From Rhabdobacter roseus (lineage in GTDB: Bacteria; Bacteroidota; Bacteroidia; Cytophagales; Spirosomataceae): a DNA stretch of 64,000 bases. Under the pieces are notes generated by a model. That model was not told where the DNA came from. It saw only the letters and a program-made list of their open reading frames with translations, and made no database searches. Made by a program: the position numbers and the translations under genes. The stretch covers positions 434,001 through 498,000 of the forward strand of contig NZ_JACHGF010000001.1 of the NCBI RefSeq assembly GCF_014202275.1, given 5' to 3'. Of the stretch, positions 17,795-27,145 are shown piece by piece; position 1 is the first letter of the stretch; each line of letters begins with the position of its first letter.

Positions 17795-20191
17795 ATGAAA
17801 TTCCACGTCTTGCTACTACTTGTATTTGCTACCTCATACCTTCCCGTGCACGCGCAAAGCGATAAGGGGACCGTCTCCGGAAAGGTTACGGATTCGCATG
17901 GCTTGCCGCTGCCCTCGGTGAGTATCAGCCTGCCAGGAACTACCATGGGTACTTTGACCGACGAAAAAGGGAATTATTATTTAAAAGTACCCGCCGGTAG
18001 CTACAAAATACTAGCCAGTTCGGTGGGGTACTTTCCGGCTGAAATAGAAGTAATCATCCTCCGCGACCAGGCCACGGATGTACCTATAGAGCTGGCTCCG
18101 GCGGCCATTATGATGCAGGATGTACGGGTGTCGGGCGTGAAAATAAATAGCGCCACGGCCACCCGTACGTTGATGCAAATCCAGGATGTACCCCAGTCCA
18201 TTGCGGTACTTGGCCAGCGGGTGATCCGCCAGCAAGCCGCTTTTGACCTGGCCACCCTGACCCGAAACATCAGCGGGCTTACCTTCACGGGTAACTACGG
18301 CGGGGCGGGCTCTTCGCAGTTTTTCAATGCGCGGGGGTTTGATCTGAACGACGCCCAAAACTACCGCTGGAACGGCATGATGATCTGGAACTGGGGCAAC
18401 CACTACGCCGACAACATCGAGCAGATGGAGTTTTTAAAGGGGCCTGCTTCCATTCTTTTTGGAGACGTAGCGCCGGGGGGCGTGATGAACTTTGTGACCA
18501 AGAAACCCCTGAGTGAATTCGTGACCAACCTGAATTTCAAAACGGGTTCGTGGGGGCTACTGAGGCCGTCGGTGGATATTACCGGGCCGCTCAGTCGGGA
18601 TCGTTCCCTGCGGTTTCGGTTGAATGCATCGCTCGAAAACAGCGGCAGCTTCCGCGACAACGTGACGTCGGAGCGCACACTCATAGCGCCTACACTGGCG
18701 TGGGACATCACGCCCAAACTATCCGTGCAGGCCGAAGCGGTCTTCAAAAAATCCCGTGCTACCGATGATGCGGGCCTGGTGTCGCCAGACGGCACCGTAG
18801 CAGGCCTGGGTACTTTAGCGCCTTCGCTCTACCTGGGCGATCCGGCACGCAACTACCTTCATCAGGACCAAAGCTACTTTCTGACACTCACCTACGAGCT
18901 AAGCAAAACCTGGCGTATACGCTCCACCGGCTTTTATAGCCAAGCCTCCAGCCGTCCCTTCGGAATGTGGTTTGACCAGCCCGATGCCAACGGCAATTTT
19001 GCTCGCCGGGAGTACGGTTTTAATCAAAAATCCGGTAATGGCTCGGCCAACTTCGACGTGTACGGGAGCTTCTATAGTGGGGCCATCAAGCACACTATTT
19101 TAGTTGGGGCCGAGTACCAGGCAACGGGTTACCGCCAAACCAACGCCGGTGAGCTTCACCTACTGGATACATCCAATATCTACCGTCCTATTTTCAGGAA
19201 ACTACCCGCCATAGAGCCACCCACGGCTCCTTACCGTCCGTACGTTTCAGTTTTGGCGCGGTCTGGCCTCTATGTGCAGGACCAGCTCATGTTCTTCAAC
19301 GAAAAACTCCACTTACTGCTTGGCCTTAGGGCGGGCACAACCCGGCAGGGAAACCACTACTACCAGGACCAGCTGCCCGGCACAGAATACGAAGGATATA
19401 CGGATGACATCATCAGGAAGCAGGTACTTACGCCCCGGCTTGGGCTGGTTTTTAAACCGCAGCCTTGGGTTTCGCTCTATGCTTCCTATGCCGAAGGGTA
19501 TGAAGTCAACGCACCGGATCTTTTTGCCCAAAACTACCAAGAGTACCGGGTGCCGCCCCCCACCAACAGCAATCAGCTGGAGCTGGGATCAAAAGCCAAT
19601 GTACTGGATAATAAGCTGGGTGTGACGCTGAGTCTTTTTCAGATTAACAAGCACAATCCCTACGGCTATGTGTACCTGGACCCAGAAAATCCTAATTTCG
19701 ACGAGTATGTGGTGTACTACGAGGGCCACCACCGTAGCCGGGGCATCGAGCTTGATGCCGACGGAAAGCTCCTGCCTACCTTGTTTCTTACGGCGGGCGC
19801 CGCCTATACCCAAACCCGCGTCATGGCTGACCCCGGCTACCCTACGGGCAATGTACTGCCCAATGCGCCCAAGGTGACGGCTAACGCGTGGCTTCATTAT
19901 GAGCCGAGTGGCGTAGTAAAAGGCTTTTCGGTGGGGACGGGTTTGTTTTATAAAGGGAAGTTCTTTTCGGGGCTCGTCAACGACCCCAACCTGCAGATAC
20001 CCGCCAGCTATACCCTGGACGTAGCCCTAGGATACCAGTACCGACAAATGAGCGCTCAACTGAACGTCGTGAATCTGACCAACCAGGTAAGCTACCTCAA
20101 CCCCTGGCAGTTTAATCTATTCGATGTCCGGCCGCTTCGCCAGTTTGTTTTAACCCTGAACTGCAAGCTAAGTAAGCCGCGAAGCCAATAA
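17795..20191 (+). CDS. TonB-dependent siderophore-type receptor
   Basis: A 798-residue outer-membrane receptor with signal peptide MKFHVLLLLVFATSYLPVHA, an N-terminal carboxypeptidase-regulatory-like domain (GTVSGKVTDSHGLPLPSVSI, about 25-105), a plug (DVPQSIAVLGQRVI to GVMNFVTKKPLS, about 125-245) and a C-terminal beta-barrel. The plug words DVPQSIAVL and RGFD are typical of TonB-dependent siderophore receptors such as the FhuA/FecA class. It would import an iron chelate or similar ligand with energy from TonB. The hybrid kinase upstream could regulate it, though a receptor of siderophore type with a propeller-type sensor is not the usual pairing. Its substrate is unknown. Confidence 0.9.
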   Translation: MKFHVLLLLVFATSYLPVHAQSDKGTVSGKVTDSHGLPLPSVSISLPGTTMGTLTDEKGNYYLKVPAGSYKILASSVGYFPAEIEVIILRDQATDVPIELAPAAIMMQDVRVSGVKINSATATRTLMQIQDVPQSIAVLGQRVIRQQAAFDLATLTRNISGLTFTGNYGGAGSSQFFNARGFDLNDAQNYRWNGMMIWNWGNHYADNIEQMEFLKGPASILFGDVAPGGVMNFVTKKPLSEFVTNLNFKTGSWGLLRPSVDITGPLSRDRSLRFRLNASLENSGSFRDNVTSERTLIAPTLAWDITPKLSVQAEAVFKKSRATDDAGLVSPDGTVAGLGTLAPSLYLGDPARNYLHQDQSYFLTLTYELSKTWRIRSTGFYSQASSRPFGMWFDQPDANGNFARREYGFNQKSGNGSANFDVYGSFYSGAIKHTILVGAEYQATGYRQTNAGELHLLDTSNIYRPIFRKLPAIEPPTAPYRPYVSVLARSGLYVQDQLMFFNEKLHLLLGLRAGTTRQGNHYYQDQLPGTEYEGYTDDIIRKQVLTPRLGLVFKPQPWVSLYASYAEGYEVNAPDLFAQNYQEYRVPPPTNSNQLELGSKANVLDNKLGVTLSLFQINKHNPYGYVYLDPENPNFDEYVVYYEGHHRSRGIELDADGKLLPTLFLTAGAAYTQTRVMADPGYPTGNVLPNAPKVTANAWLHYEPSGVVKGFSVGTGLFYKGKFFSGLVNDPNLQIPASYTLDVALGYQYRQMSAQLNVVNLTNQVSYLNPWQFNLFDVRPLRQFVLTLNCKLSKPRSQ

Positions 20192-20229
20192 AGGGGGTAC
20201 TTGTAAAAGGGTACTTGGCGGAAATAAGG

Positions 20230-20697
20230 CTACGGCCCCAGGTGGAGCTTCATGCCTTCGTGGCTAGCCACAAAGCCCAGCGCTTCATAAAACCGCTGGG
20301 CGTCGGGCCGTTTTTTGTCGGTAGTAAGCTGGAGCAGGTGCGCGCCCTTTTCTTTGGCACGACGAATCGCGTACTGGAAAACCGCCGTACCGATGCCCTG
20401 CCCCCGGTAGGTCGCTTTTACCCGGACGGCCTCAATCTGCGCCCGGATGCCACCCTGGTGGGTCAGGTACTGAATAAAGCTCAGCTGAAAGGTAGCTATT
20501 ATTTCTCCGGCACTTTCCACCACCGTCAGCTCCTGGTGCGGGTCACTGGCGATGATGGCAAAAGCCTGCAGGTAGGAGTCGGGCAGGGGTACCTGAAATT
20601 TTTCCCGGGTTGTGCCCAGAGTATCGTCTGCCAGCATACCCACAATCTCGGCTAAGTCGGCTGCGGTGGCTAGCCGGTAGGTCCATTCCGTGCTCAT
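20230..20697 (-). CDS. GNAT family N-acetyltransferase
   Basis: A 155-residue Gcn5-related acetyltransferase. The acetyl-CoA-binding motif A reads RGQGIGTAVFQYAIRRA, followed by RFYEALGF near the C-terminus; IEAVRVKATYR forms the preceding strand. It transfers acetyl from acetyl-CoA to an unknown amine in the cytoplasm. Size and layout are normal for stand-alone members. It lies 16 bases downstream of the M28 peptidase on the same strand, so the two are likely cotranscribed. The convergent TonB receptor ends 38 bases away with two GTAC words between. Confidence 0.9.
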   Translation of the reverse strand: MSTEWTYRLATAADLAEIVGMLADDTLGTTREKFQVPLPDSYLQAFAIIASDPHQELTVVESAGEIIATFQLSFIQYLTHQGGIRAQIEAVRVKATYRGQGIGTAVFQYAIRRAKEKGAHLLQLTTDKKRPDAQRFYEALGFVASHEGMKLHLGP

Positions 20698-20713
20698 GTT
20701 TTTTTGGTCAGCG

Positions 20714-22177
20714 CTATTCTCCCCAACGCCAGTCTTTGCCCAGGATGAGCTCCTGCTTCAGGCCCTGTTGAATGAGGTAGTCGCGGGTTTGGGGCTGCGT
20801 GAGCTGTTGCACCGGGAGTTTTTTGGTGCTAGTGAGCGCGTGAAGGTACATGGAAGCAATGCGGACGGTATTTTCCAGCTGCTGCTTATCCACCAGGTCA
20901 AAGTTATCGCAGTCGGCGTGGTAGCATTGCAGCACGTTGGGAGCCAAACTACCCGACAGGCTGGCCACCGGAATGCCTTCCAGCATAAAGGGCTGGTGGT
21001 CGCTGTGCAGGCCGGCCCGGCTCATGTACTGGTTGCCGTAATTCTCGTCTATTTTGCTCACGGCATCCCCAATTTCCTTAAATAAATCAGCCATTTCTTC
21101 CCGGCCAAAGGCATTAATTCCCTTGGGGTCGTTGGTCATGTCGAGGTTTAGCATGTACCGGATCTTGGCGGCCTGGCCCGTGCGGACGGCCTCGCGCACA
21201 AAGTGCTTGGAACCCAGCAGGCCCTGCTCTTCGCCCATAAACATCACAAACTGAATGGTACGTTCGGGCTTAATTTTCAGCGCTTTAAAAGTACGGGCAA
21301 TATCCAGGATCGCAAAGGAGCCAATGCCGTTGTCGATGGCCCCCGTGGCCAGGTCCCAGGAGTCGAGGTGGCCGCCGATCACGACCTTCTCGTCGGATTT
21401 CCCTTTGAGCGTGGCAATGACGTTGCGGGCCTTGATGGGCTTGGAGAAATTACTCATGCTCACATGCGCTTCCAGCGGTCCTTCTTCGGCCATCCAGGCC
21501 CGCAGTTCGCGCCCGCTTTCGCTGGAAATACAGACGGCCGGAATCGCAATGAGCGCGCCGGTGACGGAGGCCGTGCCCGTGAGCAGGATTTTGCCCGGTG
21601 CCTGGTTCACCATGATGATCCCGCGCGCGCCGTACTGGATTGCCAGCGCCGTTTTTTCGGAGCGGTGCAGGTTTTTCTTGCCCGTAGTACCTACCATGCC
21701 AATGTTGGCCAGCGCTATTTTGCCTTTGACTTTTTCTTTGGCTGCTTCAAAATCTTCTTCCAATCCGTTGCCTACGTCCACGATGTCGGAGCTCAGGTCG
21801 GCCTCGACGGGCGAGTGCGCCAGCGACACCACCGCTACATCCCGGAAGTTGTCGCTGTTTTTGGGCGCAATGCTGAGCGTCACGGTGTCTCGCATCCACG
21901 ATTCCACCTCAAAGGGCTGGTACTTTACGTCGCTGAATCCGTAGCTTTTCAACAGGTTGTAGGCGTACTCCTCGGCTTTTTGGCCGTTGGGGCTGCCGGT
22001 GAGCCGGTGCCCGATCTGCTGCGTGGCATCACCCAGCGTCTGGTAGGCTTTGCTATTCTTCTTTACTTCGGCGTCAATCCGGGCAAACGCTTTTCCCCAT
22101 TCACTATCTTCACTACGAAAACCCACCGCCACCAGGAGGAATCCACCGGCCAGGACGGCTAAGAAGCGTTTTTTCAT
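20714..22177 (-). CDS. M28 family zinc aminopeptidase, secreted
   Basis: A 487-residue exported peptidase (signal segment FLAVLAGGFLLVAVGF). A protease-associated domain occupies roughly residues 120-240, and the M28 catalytic domain follows with the expected zinc ligands and base: His270 and Asp272 in GHLDSWD, Asp282 in GAIDNG, Glu316-Glu317 in FMGEEQGLLGS, Asp346 in NLDM and His420 in CYHADCDN. It removes N-terminal residues from peptides in the periplasm or outside the cell. It resembles plasma glutamate carboxypeptidase-like members. It is divergent from the S9 peptidase gene at 22342, so both peptide-degrading genes share one promoter region. Confidence 0.93.
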   Translation of the reverse strand: MKKRFLAVLAGGFLLVAVGFRSEDSEWGKAFARIDAEVKKNSKAYQTLGDATQQIGHRLTGSPNGQKAEEYAYNLLKSYGFSDVKYQPFEVESWMRDTVTLSIAPKNSDNFRDVAVVSLAHSPVEADLSSDIVDVGNGLEEDFEAAKEKVKGKIALANIGMVGTTGKKNLHRSEKTALAIQYGARGIIMVNQAPGKILLTGTASVTGALIAIPAVCISSESGRELRAWMAEEGPLEAHVSMSNFSKPIKARNVIATLKGKSDEKVVIGGHLDSWDLATGAIDNGIGSFAILDIARTFKALKIKPERTIQFVMFMGEEQGLLGSKHFVREAVRTGQAAKIRYMLNLDMTNDPKGINAFGREEMADLFKEIGDAVSKIDENYGNQYMSRAGLHSDHQPFMLEGIPVASLSGSLAPNVLQCYHADCDNFDLVDKQQLENTVRIASMYLHALTSTKKLPVQQLTQPQTRDYLIQQGLKQELILGKDWRWGE

Positions 22178-22341
22178 TTTTACGGTATTAAGTCGTCTCG
22201 TTCAGGTAACTTTCTGAGAATTAGAATCCTTTTTTTTATATTTTTCAAGGATGCCCAATCCGGAAACTAAATTAGGTAAGAATTTCATTTATTGCGTAGC
22301 CGCACCGGACAAAACCACCAGAAAACCCGAAAATTTATCCA

Positions 22342-24423
22342 ATGACTTATTTTGACCAGGCCGCCGTTGCCCCGCAAGTACCTAAGCAAGAGATCCTTTT
22401 AACCATTCATAACGATCCCCGCACCGACCCTTACTATTGGCTGCGCGAAAAAGAAAATCCGGCGGTACGGGCTCAGCTGGAGGCCGAAAATACGTATACG
22501 GAAGCCGTGCTGGCACCCGTAAAGCAGTTTCGGGAAGAATTGTTTGAAGAAATGAAGGGGCGCATCAAAGAAAAGGACGAGTCGGTGCCGGTGCTGGACG
22601 GAAACTACTGGTACTACTCCCGCTACGAAGAAGGCATGGAGTACCCCCTCTACGCCCGCAAGTACGTCAGCCTGGACGCGCCCGAGGAAATCATGCTGGA
22701 CCTCAACGAGCGCGCCACCGGGCAGGGGTACTACGACGCCACCTTCCCCGACATCAGCGACGACGAAACCGTGGCGGCCATTGGCGAAGATACCCTAAGC
22801 CGACGGCTCTATACCCTGCGCTTCCGCAACCTCACGACGGGCGAATGGTACCCGGACGTGATCCCGAACACCGAAGGCGGTCACTACGCCTGGGCGGCTG
22901 ATAACCGTCATGTTTTTTACATCCGAAAAGACGAAGATACCCTGCTGGGCTACCAGGTGTGGCGGCATGAGCTGGGTACCGACGTACACGAAGACGTGCT
23001 GCTGTACGAAGAAGCCGACGACCAGTACTACCTGGCGCTTTACCGCATGAAGTCCAAAAAGTACCTTGCCCTGGTGGCCGACCACAACGGTGTAGCCACG
23101 GAGTACCGGCTGCTGAAAGCCGCCGAGCCGCAAGGTACTTTGGAGGTGGTGATTCCGCGGCAGCGGGGGCATGAGTACTCGCTGGAGCACGTGGAGGGTA
23201 CTTTCTACCTTTTGACCAACCACGGCGGCGCCGAGAATTTCCGACTGGTGCAGGTACCTGAAGCGACCGCGGAGGTAGGTGATGTGGCGCACTGGCAAGA
23301 GATTATCCCGCACCGGCCCGATGTATACCTGGAGGGCCTGGAAGCATTCCGGGATTTTCTGGTGGTGCAGGAGCGCCGGGAAGGGCTGCTGCACCTGCGG
23401 GTACGGGCCCTGGCTACGGGCGAGGAGCACTACCTCAACTTCGGCGAACCGGCCTACACGGCCTACCTGAGTAGCAATCCGGCGCTCGACACCACCACGC
23501 TCCGCTACGGCTACACCTCACTCACCACGCCGAGCTCGGTTTATGAGTATGATATGGTTACGCGCGCCAAAACGCTGTTGAAGGAGCAGGAGGTGGTAGG
23601 TACTTTTGACCGCACAAAGTACACCACCGAGCGCTTGTACGCCCCAGCCCGCGACGGGGTACTTATTCCAATATCTATGGTGTACCGCAACGACTTCCCT
23701 CGCGACGGCAGCGGACCGGTACTTCAGTACGCTTACGGCTCCTACGGCATGTCCATGGACCCTACCTTTAGCTCCGTGCGGCTGAGCCTGCTCGACCGCG
23801 GCTTTGCCTTTGCGATTTGCCACATCCGGGGCGGACAGGAAATGGGCCGGGCCTGGTACGAAAACGGTCGCTTGCTGCGCAAGATGAATACCTTTCATGA
23901 TTTTATCGACTGCTCGCTCTACCTGATCCAGCAGCGTTGGACCTCGCCCGAATGCTTATACGCCATGGGCGGCAGCGCGGGCGGCTTGCTCATGGGGGCC
24001 GTGGCGAACCTCCGCCCCGATCTCTACCACGGCATGGTGGCGCAGGTACCTTTCGTGGATGTGGTCACAACCATGCTCGATGACACCATTCCGCTCACCA
24101 CGGGCGAGTACGAAGAGTGGGGCAACCCCAACGAGGAAACCTACTACGCCTACATGAAGTCCTACTCGCCCTACGACAACGTGACGCCCCAAAAGTACCC
24201 CAACCTACTCGTTACCACGGGCTTTCACGACTCGCAGGTACAGTACTGGGAGCCCGCCAAATGGGTAGCCCGGCTGCGCGAACTAACTACCGGCCCTAGG
24301 CTCATCCTGCTACACTGCGACCTGGAAATCGGCCACGGCGGCGCCTCGGGACGCTTCAAGCGCCTGCACGACTACGCCCTGGAATACGCCTTTTTGCTGG
24401 GCTTGGCGGGGAAGGTGGGGTAG
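22342..24423 (+). CDS. ptrB: Oligopeptidase B (S9 family)
   Basis: A 693-residue serine peptidase of the prolyl oligopeptidase family, with an N-terminal seven-bladed propeller and a C-terminal alpha/beta hydrolase domain. The nucleophile is Ser545 in MGGSAGGLLMG, with Asp630 in TGFHDSQV and His665 in IGHGGASGR, all thirteen positions later than in the E. coli enzyme and in the same order. It cuts short peptides after Arg or Lys in the cytoplasm; there is no signal peptide. RVQYWEPAKW-like sequence (QVQYWEPAKW) is a family marker. Its start ATG 22342 is supported by family length. Confidence 0.94.
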   Translation: MTYFDQAAVAPQVPKQEILLTIHNDPRTDPYYWLREKENPAVRAQLEAENTYTEAVLAPVKQFREELFEEMKGRIKEKDESVPVLDGNYWYYSRYEEGMEYPLYARKYVSLDAPEEIMLDLNERATGQGYYDATFPDISDDETVAAIGEDTLSRRLYTLRFRNLTTGEWYPDVIPNTEGGHYAWAADNRHVFYIRKDEDTLLGYQVWRHELGTDVHEDVLLYEEADDQYYLALYRMKSKKYLALVADHNGVATEYRLLKAAEPQGTLEVVIPRQRGHEYSLEHVEGTFYLLTNHGGAENFRLVQVPEATAEVGDVAHWQEIIPHRPDVYLEGLEAFRDFLVVQERREGLLHLRVRALATGEEHYLNFGEPAYTAYLSSNPALDTTTLRYGYTSLTTPSSVYEYDMVTRAKTLLKEQEVVGTFDRTKYTTERLYAPARDGVLIPISMVYRNDFPRDGSGPVLQYAYGSYGMSMDPTFSSVRLSLLDRGFAFAICHIRGGQEMGRAWYENGRLLRKMNTFHDFIDCSLYLIQQRWTSPECLYAMGGSAGGLLMGAVANLRPDLYHGMVAQVPFVDVVTTMLDDTIPLTTGEYEEWGNPNEETYYAYMKSYSPYDNVTPQKYPNLLVTTGFHDSQVQYWEPAKWVARLRELTTGPRLILLHCDLEIGHGGASGRFKRLHDYALEYAFLLGLAGKVG

Positions 24424-24473
24424 TTTGCTGAACCACTGAGCGGAAAATGATGCGCCTTGGATTCGACCGACTT

Positions 24474-24980
24474 TTACCGACCAGCCTTCATAGTCATCAT
24501 ACTCAGACATAGCGGGATAAGTCCCAAAGACACGGCCAGGAAAATTCCGACGCGGAGGTAGTTTAGGGTCCGCCAGAGGGTAGTTTGGCGCAAGAGATCC
24601 GGTATTTGAGTTAAGTCTTCTGTATTCTGAAACTTGAGAATCATGGGCGCAAAGTACCCCAGCGTCCATACGCGTACGGCCACATGTACCATGAAAAGCA
24701 AGAGCAGGCCGTTTCGGATGGGCGCTAGTTTCCAGCAGAAAATAACGGCCAGGATGAACGTGATTTCGTGAAGGGAATGGATTACAATCCAGAAAGTTTT
24801 GAGGTCCAAACCGTGTTTTCCCCGAAGTAGCTGCAGCGACTCCGGCGGCGCGGCCGTCCATTTGGGCACAAGCACGGCCGTCTCAAAGAGTTGAGCCCCA
24901 TTCATCAGAAAGTACGTTAGCGTAGTAATAAAAAGCCAAGTTTCGGCACGGGACAAATAGCTGGTAGAAATCGCTTCCAT
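24474..24980 (-). CDS. Four-helix membrane protein of unknown function
   Basis: About 168 residues with four hydrophobic segments (WLFITTLTYFLMNGAQLF, ITFILAVIFCW, GLLLLFMVHVAVRVWTLGY, VGIFLAVSLGLIPLCL), so an integral inner-membrane protein. I do not recognise a named family; the size and helix layout recall DUF1772-like proteins, but no decisive motif is visible. It follows the MarR gene so closely that a GTG at 24989 abuts the MarR stop; ATG 24980 is an equally close start that I prefer. The coupling implies it is the target, or one target, of the MarR regulator, perhaps in solvent or drug response. Confidence 0.7.
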   Translation of the reverse strand: MEAISTSYLSRAETWLFITTLTYFLMNGAQLFETAVLVPKWTAAPPESLQLLRGKHGLDLKTFWIVIHSLHEITFILAVIFCWKLAPIRNGLLLLFMVHVAVRVWTLGYFAPMILKFQNTEDLTQIPDLLRQTTLWRTLNYLRVGIFLAVSLGLIPLCLSMMTMKAGR

Positions 24981-24989
24981 GGTCTTCAC

Positions 24990-25445
24990 CTATTTTTCGT
25001 TTAGGTTGTTAGTCACTTCACTCATGAGGGCAATGGCTGCCACAAAGTACCTTTGGATCACCTGGAGTTCTGCCTCTGAAAAGGAGGTGATCAGGCTGGT
25101 TGTTTTTTCCTGGAGCTCGGCAAAAAGTGGCTCCAAAAGCTGCAAGATGTGCGGGGTATTGGGCGCAATGATAACCTTCCGCCGGTCGTCCGGGTCAACT
25201 TGTCTTTGTACGAGCTGCTTCTTTTCCAGCCGGTCTATCAGGCCGGTCACAGCTCCGGTGGTTAGGCCGGTGGCCTTGGAAAGCTCGCCGGCTGTCATGG
25301 CTCCGTTTTCCGTCAGAAGACCCAGGTACTTATGGTCGGTACCCGAAAGCCCCGCCTTCCGGGCAATGGCCTCGTGCATGAGCAAGGAAGAGTCGGAATA
25401 GCGCTTGCTACTTACTTTAAATGCCTGGATTGTCCCTGCGTTCAT
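24990..25445 (-). CDS. MarR family transcriptional regulator
   Basis: A 151-residue winged-helix regulator. The helix-turn-helix region reads GAMTAGELSKATGLTTGAV followed by LIDRLEKKQLVQR and the wing DPDDRRKVII, the classic MarR order. Such dimers usually repress their own operon and release DNA on binding a phenolic ligand. It is the first gene of a two-gene unit with the membrane protein at 24474-24980. A 10-bp perfect palindrome overlapping a consensus -7 box lies 44-57 bases upstream, consistent with autorepression. No ligand can be deduced. Confidence 0.92.
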   Translation of the reverse strand: MNAGTIQAFKVSSKRYSDSSLLMHEAIARKAGLSGTDHKYLGLLTENGAMTAGELSKATGLTTGAVTGLIDRLEKKQLVQRQVDPDDRRKVIIAPNTPHILQLLEPLFAELQEKTTSLITSFSEAELQVIQRYFVAAIALMSEVTNNLNEK

Positions 25446-25488
25446 AAGTTTAGTTATAAAGAATCTTATTGACTAATTGTCTTAGATA

Positions 25489-25502
25489 CAAAGATAATTA
25501 TC
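25489..25502 (-). promoter_or_regulatory. Promoter -7 box overlapping a palindrome (MarR operator candidate)
   Basis: On the minus strand TATCTTTG (25489-25496) matches the Bacteroidota -7 consensus exactly. The perfect palindrome GATAATTATC (25493-25502) overlaps it, so a bound dimer would block RNA polymerase. A related imperfect dyad GACTAATTGTC is at 25471-25481. Confidence 0.5.
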
Positions 25503-25621
25503 GAAACCATTCAATACCAATTTTTTTGAAAAAACCGAGAAACAAAATAGAAAGCAAGTACCCCAGGCCGACAAACAGCCATTGATCAACGGGTAGTTTG
25601 CAATATGCCCCAAGAGATTAG

Positions 25622-25629
25622 TACCTTTG
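25622..25629 (+). promoter_or_regulatory. Promoter of the xylulokinase gene
   Basis: TACCTTTG fits the -7 consensus TAnnTTTG, with TTG 21 bases upstream as the -33 element. It ends 29 bases before the xylB ATG. The box is embedded in the genomic GTAC word. Confidence 0.55.
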
Positions 25630-25658
25630 TTTCCTTATTTCCATAACCTCTACGACAT

Positions 25659-27137
25659 ATGTATTTCCTTGGATTCGACGTGGGTAGTTCATCCGTAAAA
25701 GCCTGTCTACTTCATGCCGACACGGGCCAGGCGGTGGCCTCTGCTTTTTTTCCCGAAACCGAAATGCCCATGGCCGCACCGCAGCCGGGTTTTGCCGAGC
25801 AGCAGCCGGAACAGTGGTGGCAAAATGCCTGCCTGGCTTCGCAGGCGGTGATGAAAAAAGCCAACGTGGCCCCCGAGCAGGTCAAGGCCATCGGGATCTC
25901 GTACCAGATGCACGGGCTCGTGGTGGTTGATAAGGAGATGAACGTACTACGGCCGTCGATCATCTGGTGCGACAGCCGGGCGGTGAGCGTGGGCAACAAA
26001 GCCTTCGAAGCGCTGGGTGCTGAGGTAGTGCTGCCGCATTTGCTCAATTCGCCGGGCAATTTCACGGCCTCCAAACTAGCCTGGGTAAAAGAAAACGAAC
26101 CCGACGTATACGCCAAGGTACATAAATTCATGCTGCCCGGCGACTACCTGGCCGCCCGCATGACGGGCGAGGTCGTTACGACGCCCTCAGGGCTTTCGGA
26201 GGGGATTTTCTGGGATTTCCTGGACGAGCAACCCGCCGGTTTCCTGCTGGATCACTTCGGTTTTGAAGCTGACCTCATTCCGCAGGTACTTCCTACCTTT
26301 GGCGAGCAGGGGTACCTTACCACCGAAGCCGCCCAAGCGCTGGGCCTGGCTGCCAACACGCCCGTCACCTACCGCGCCGGCGACCAGCCTAACAACGCCT
26401 TCTCGCTCAACGTACTGGAGCCCGGTGAGGTAGCCGCCACGGCGGGTACTTCGGGCGTGGTGTACGGTGTGAGCGACCAAACCAAGTTTGACCTTAAATC
26501 GCGAGTGAATACCTTTTTGCACGTCAATCATGCGCTCAATCACCCCCGGTACGGGGTACTTTTGTGCGTCAATGGAACCGGGAGCCTCAACAGCTGGCTT
26601 AGAAATACGCTTTTGCAGGGCCAGGTATCCTACGCCGGTATGAATGAGCTGGCCGCGCAGGCACCCATCGGGGCGGAGGGTTTGCTGTGCCTACCCTTCG
26701 GGAATGGGGCCGAGCGCATGCTCGAAAACCAGGACCCGGGCGCTACCTTCCGGGGGCTGGAGTTTAGCCGCCACGGGCTGAGCCACTGGGTGCGGGCGTC
26801 GCAGGAAGGCATCGTCTTTGCGCTGTACTACGGTATGCAGGTCATGGAAACGCTGGGCGTGTCTTTGAAAAACATCCGCGCGGGCGAAGCCAACATGTTT
26901 TTGAGCCCGCTCTTCCGCGAAACCTTCGCGAACGTGTCGGGGGCTACGGTGGAGCTGTACAGTACCGACGGCGCTCAGGGCGCGGCGCGGGGAGCCGGTA
27001 TGGGCTTAGGCTACTATAAGGATAGAAAGGAAGCTTTTACCGGACTACGGGCGGTAAAAACCATTGAGCCAGACACCACCTGCCAGGAAGCTACCCAAGA
27101 GGCCTACGCCCGCTGGAGCAAGGCGATGGAGGGGTAG
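25659..27137 (+). CDS. xylB: Xylulokinase-like FGGY carbohydrate kinase
   Basis: A 492-residue sugar kinase of the FGGY family. The N-terminal phosphate-binding strand is GFDVGSSSVKA, MHGLVVVD and WCDSRA match the xylulokinase subgroup, and the catalytic Asp is in YRAGDQPNNAF. It phosphorylates D-xylulose to xylulose 5-phosphate, feeding the pentose phosphate pathway. Xylose isomerase and a transporter are usual neighbours but none is present, so it works with genes elsewhere or on another ketose. A good -7 box stands 29 bases upstream. The gene ends eight bases before a convergent lipoprotein gene. Confidence 0.88.
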   Translation: MYFLGFDVGSSSVKACLLHADTGQAVASAFFPETEMPMAAPQPGFAEQQPEQWWQNACLASQAVMKKANVAPEQVKAIGISYQMHGLVVVDKEMNVLRPSIIWCDSRAVSVGNKAFEALGAEVVLPHLLNSPGNFTASKLAWVKENEPDVYAKVHKFMLPGDYLAARMTGEVVTTPSGLSEGIFWDFLDEQPAGFLLDHFGFEADLIPQVLPTFGEQGYLTTEAAQALGLAANTPVTYRAGDQPNNAFSLNVLEPGEVAATAGTSGVVYGVSDQTKFDLKSRVNTFLHVNHALNHPRYGVLLCVNGTGSLNSWLRNTLLQGQVSYAGMNELAAQAPIGAEGLLCLPFGNGAERMLENQDPGATFRGLEFSRHGLSHWVRASQEGIVFALYYGMQVMETLGVSLKNIRAGEANMFLSPLFRETFANVSGATVELYSTDGAQGAARGAGMGLGYYKDRKEAFTGLRAVKTIEPDTTCQEATQEAYARWSKAMEG

Positions 27138-27145
27138 TACTGCTT

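Noticed and set aside
21203-22162. A 319-codon open frame on the plus strand
   Set aside because: Shadow of the M28 peptidase gene, which carries all zinc ligands on the other strand.
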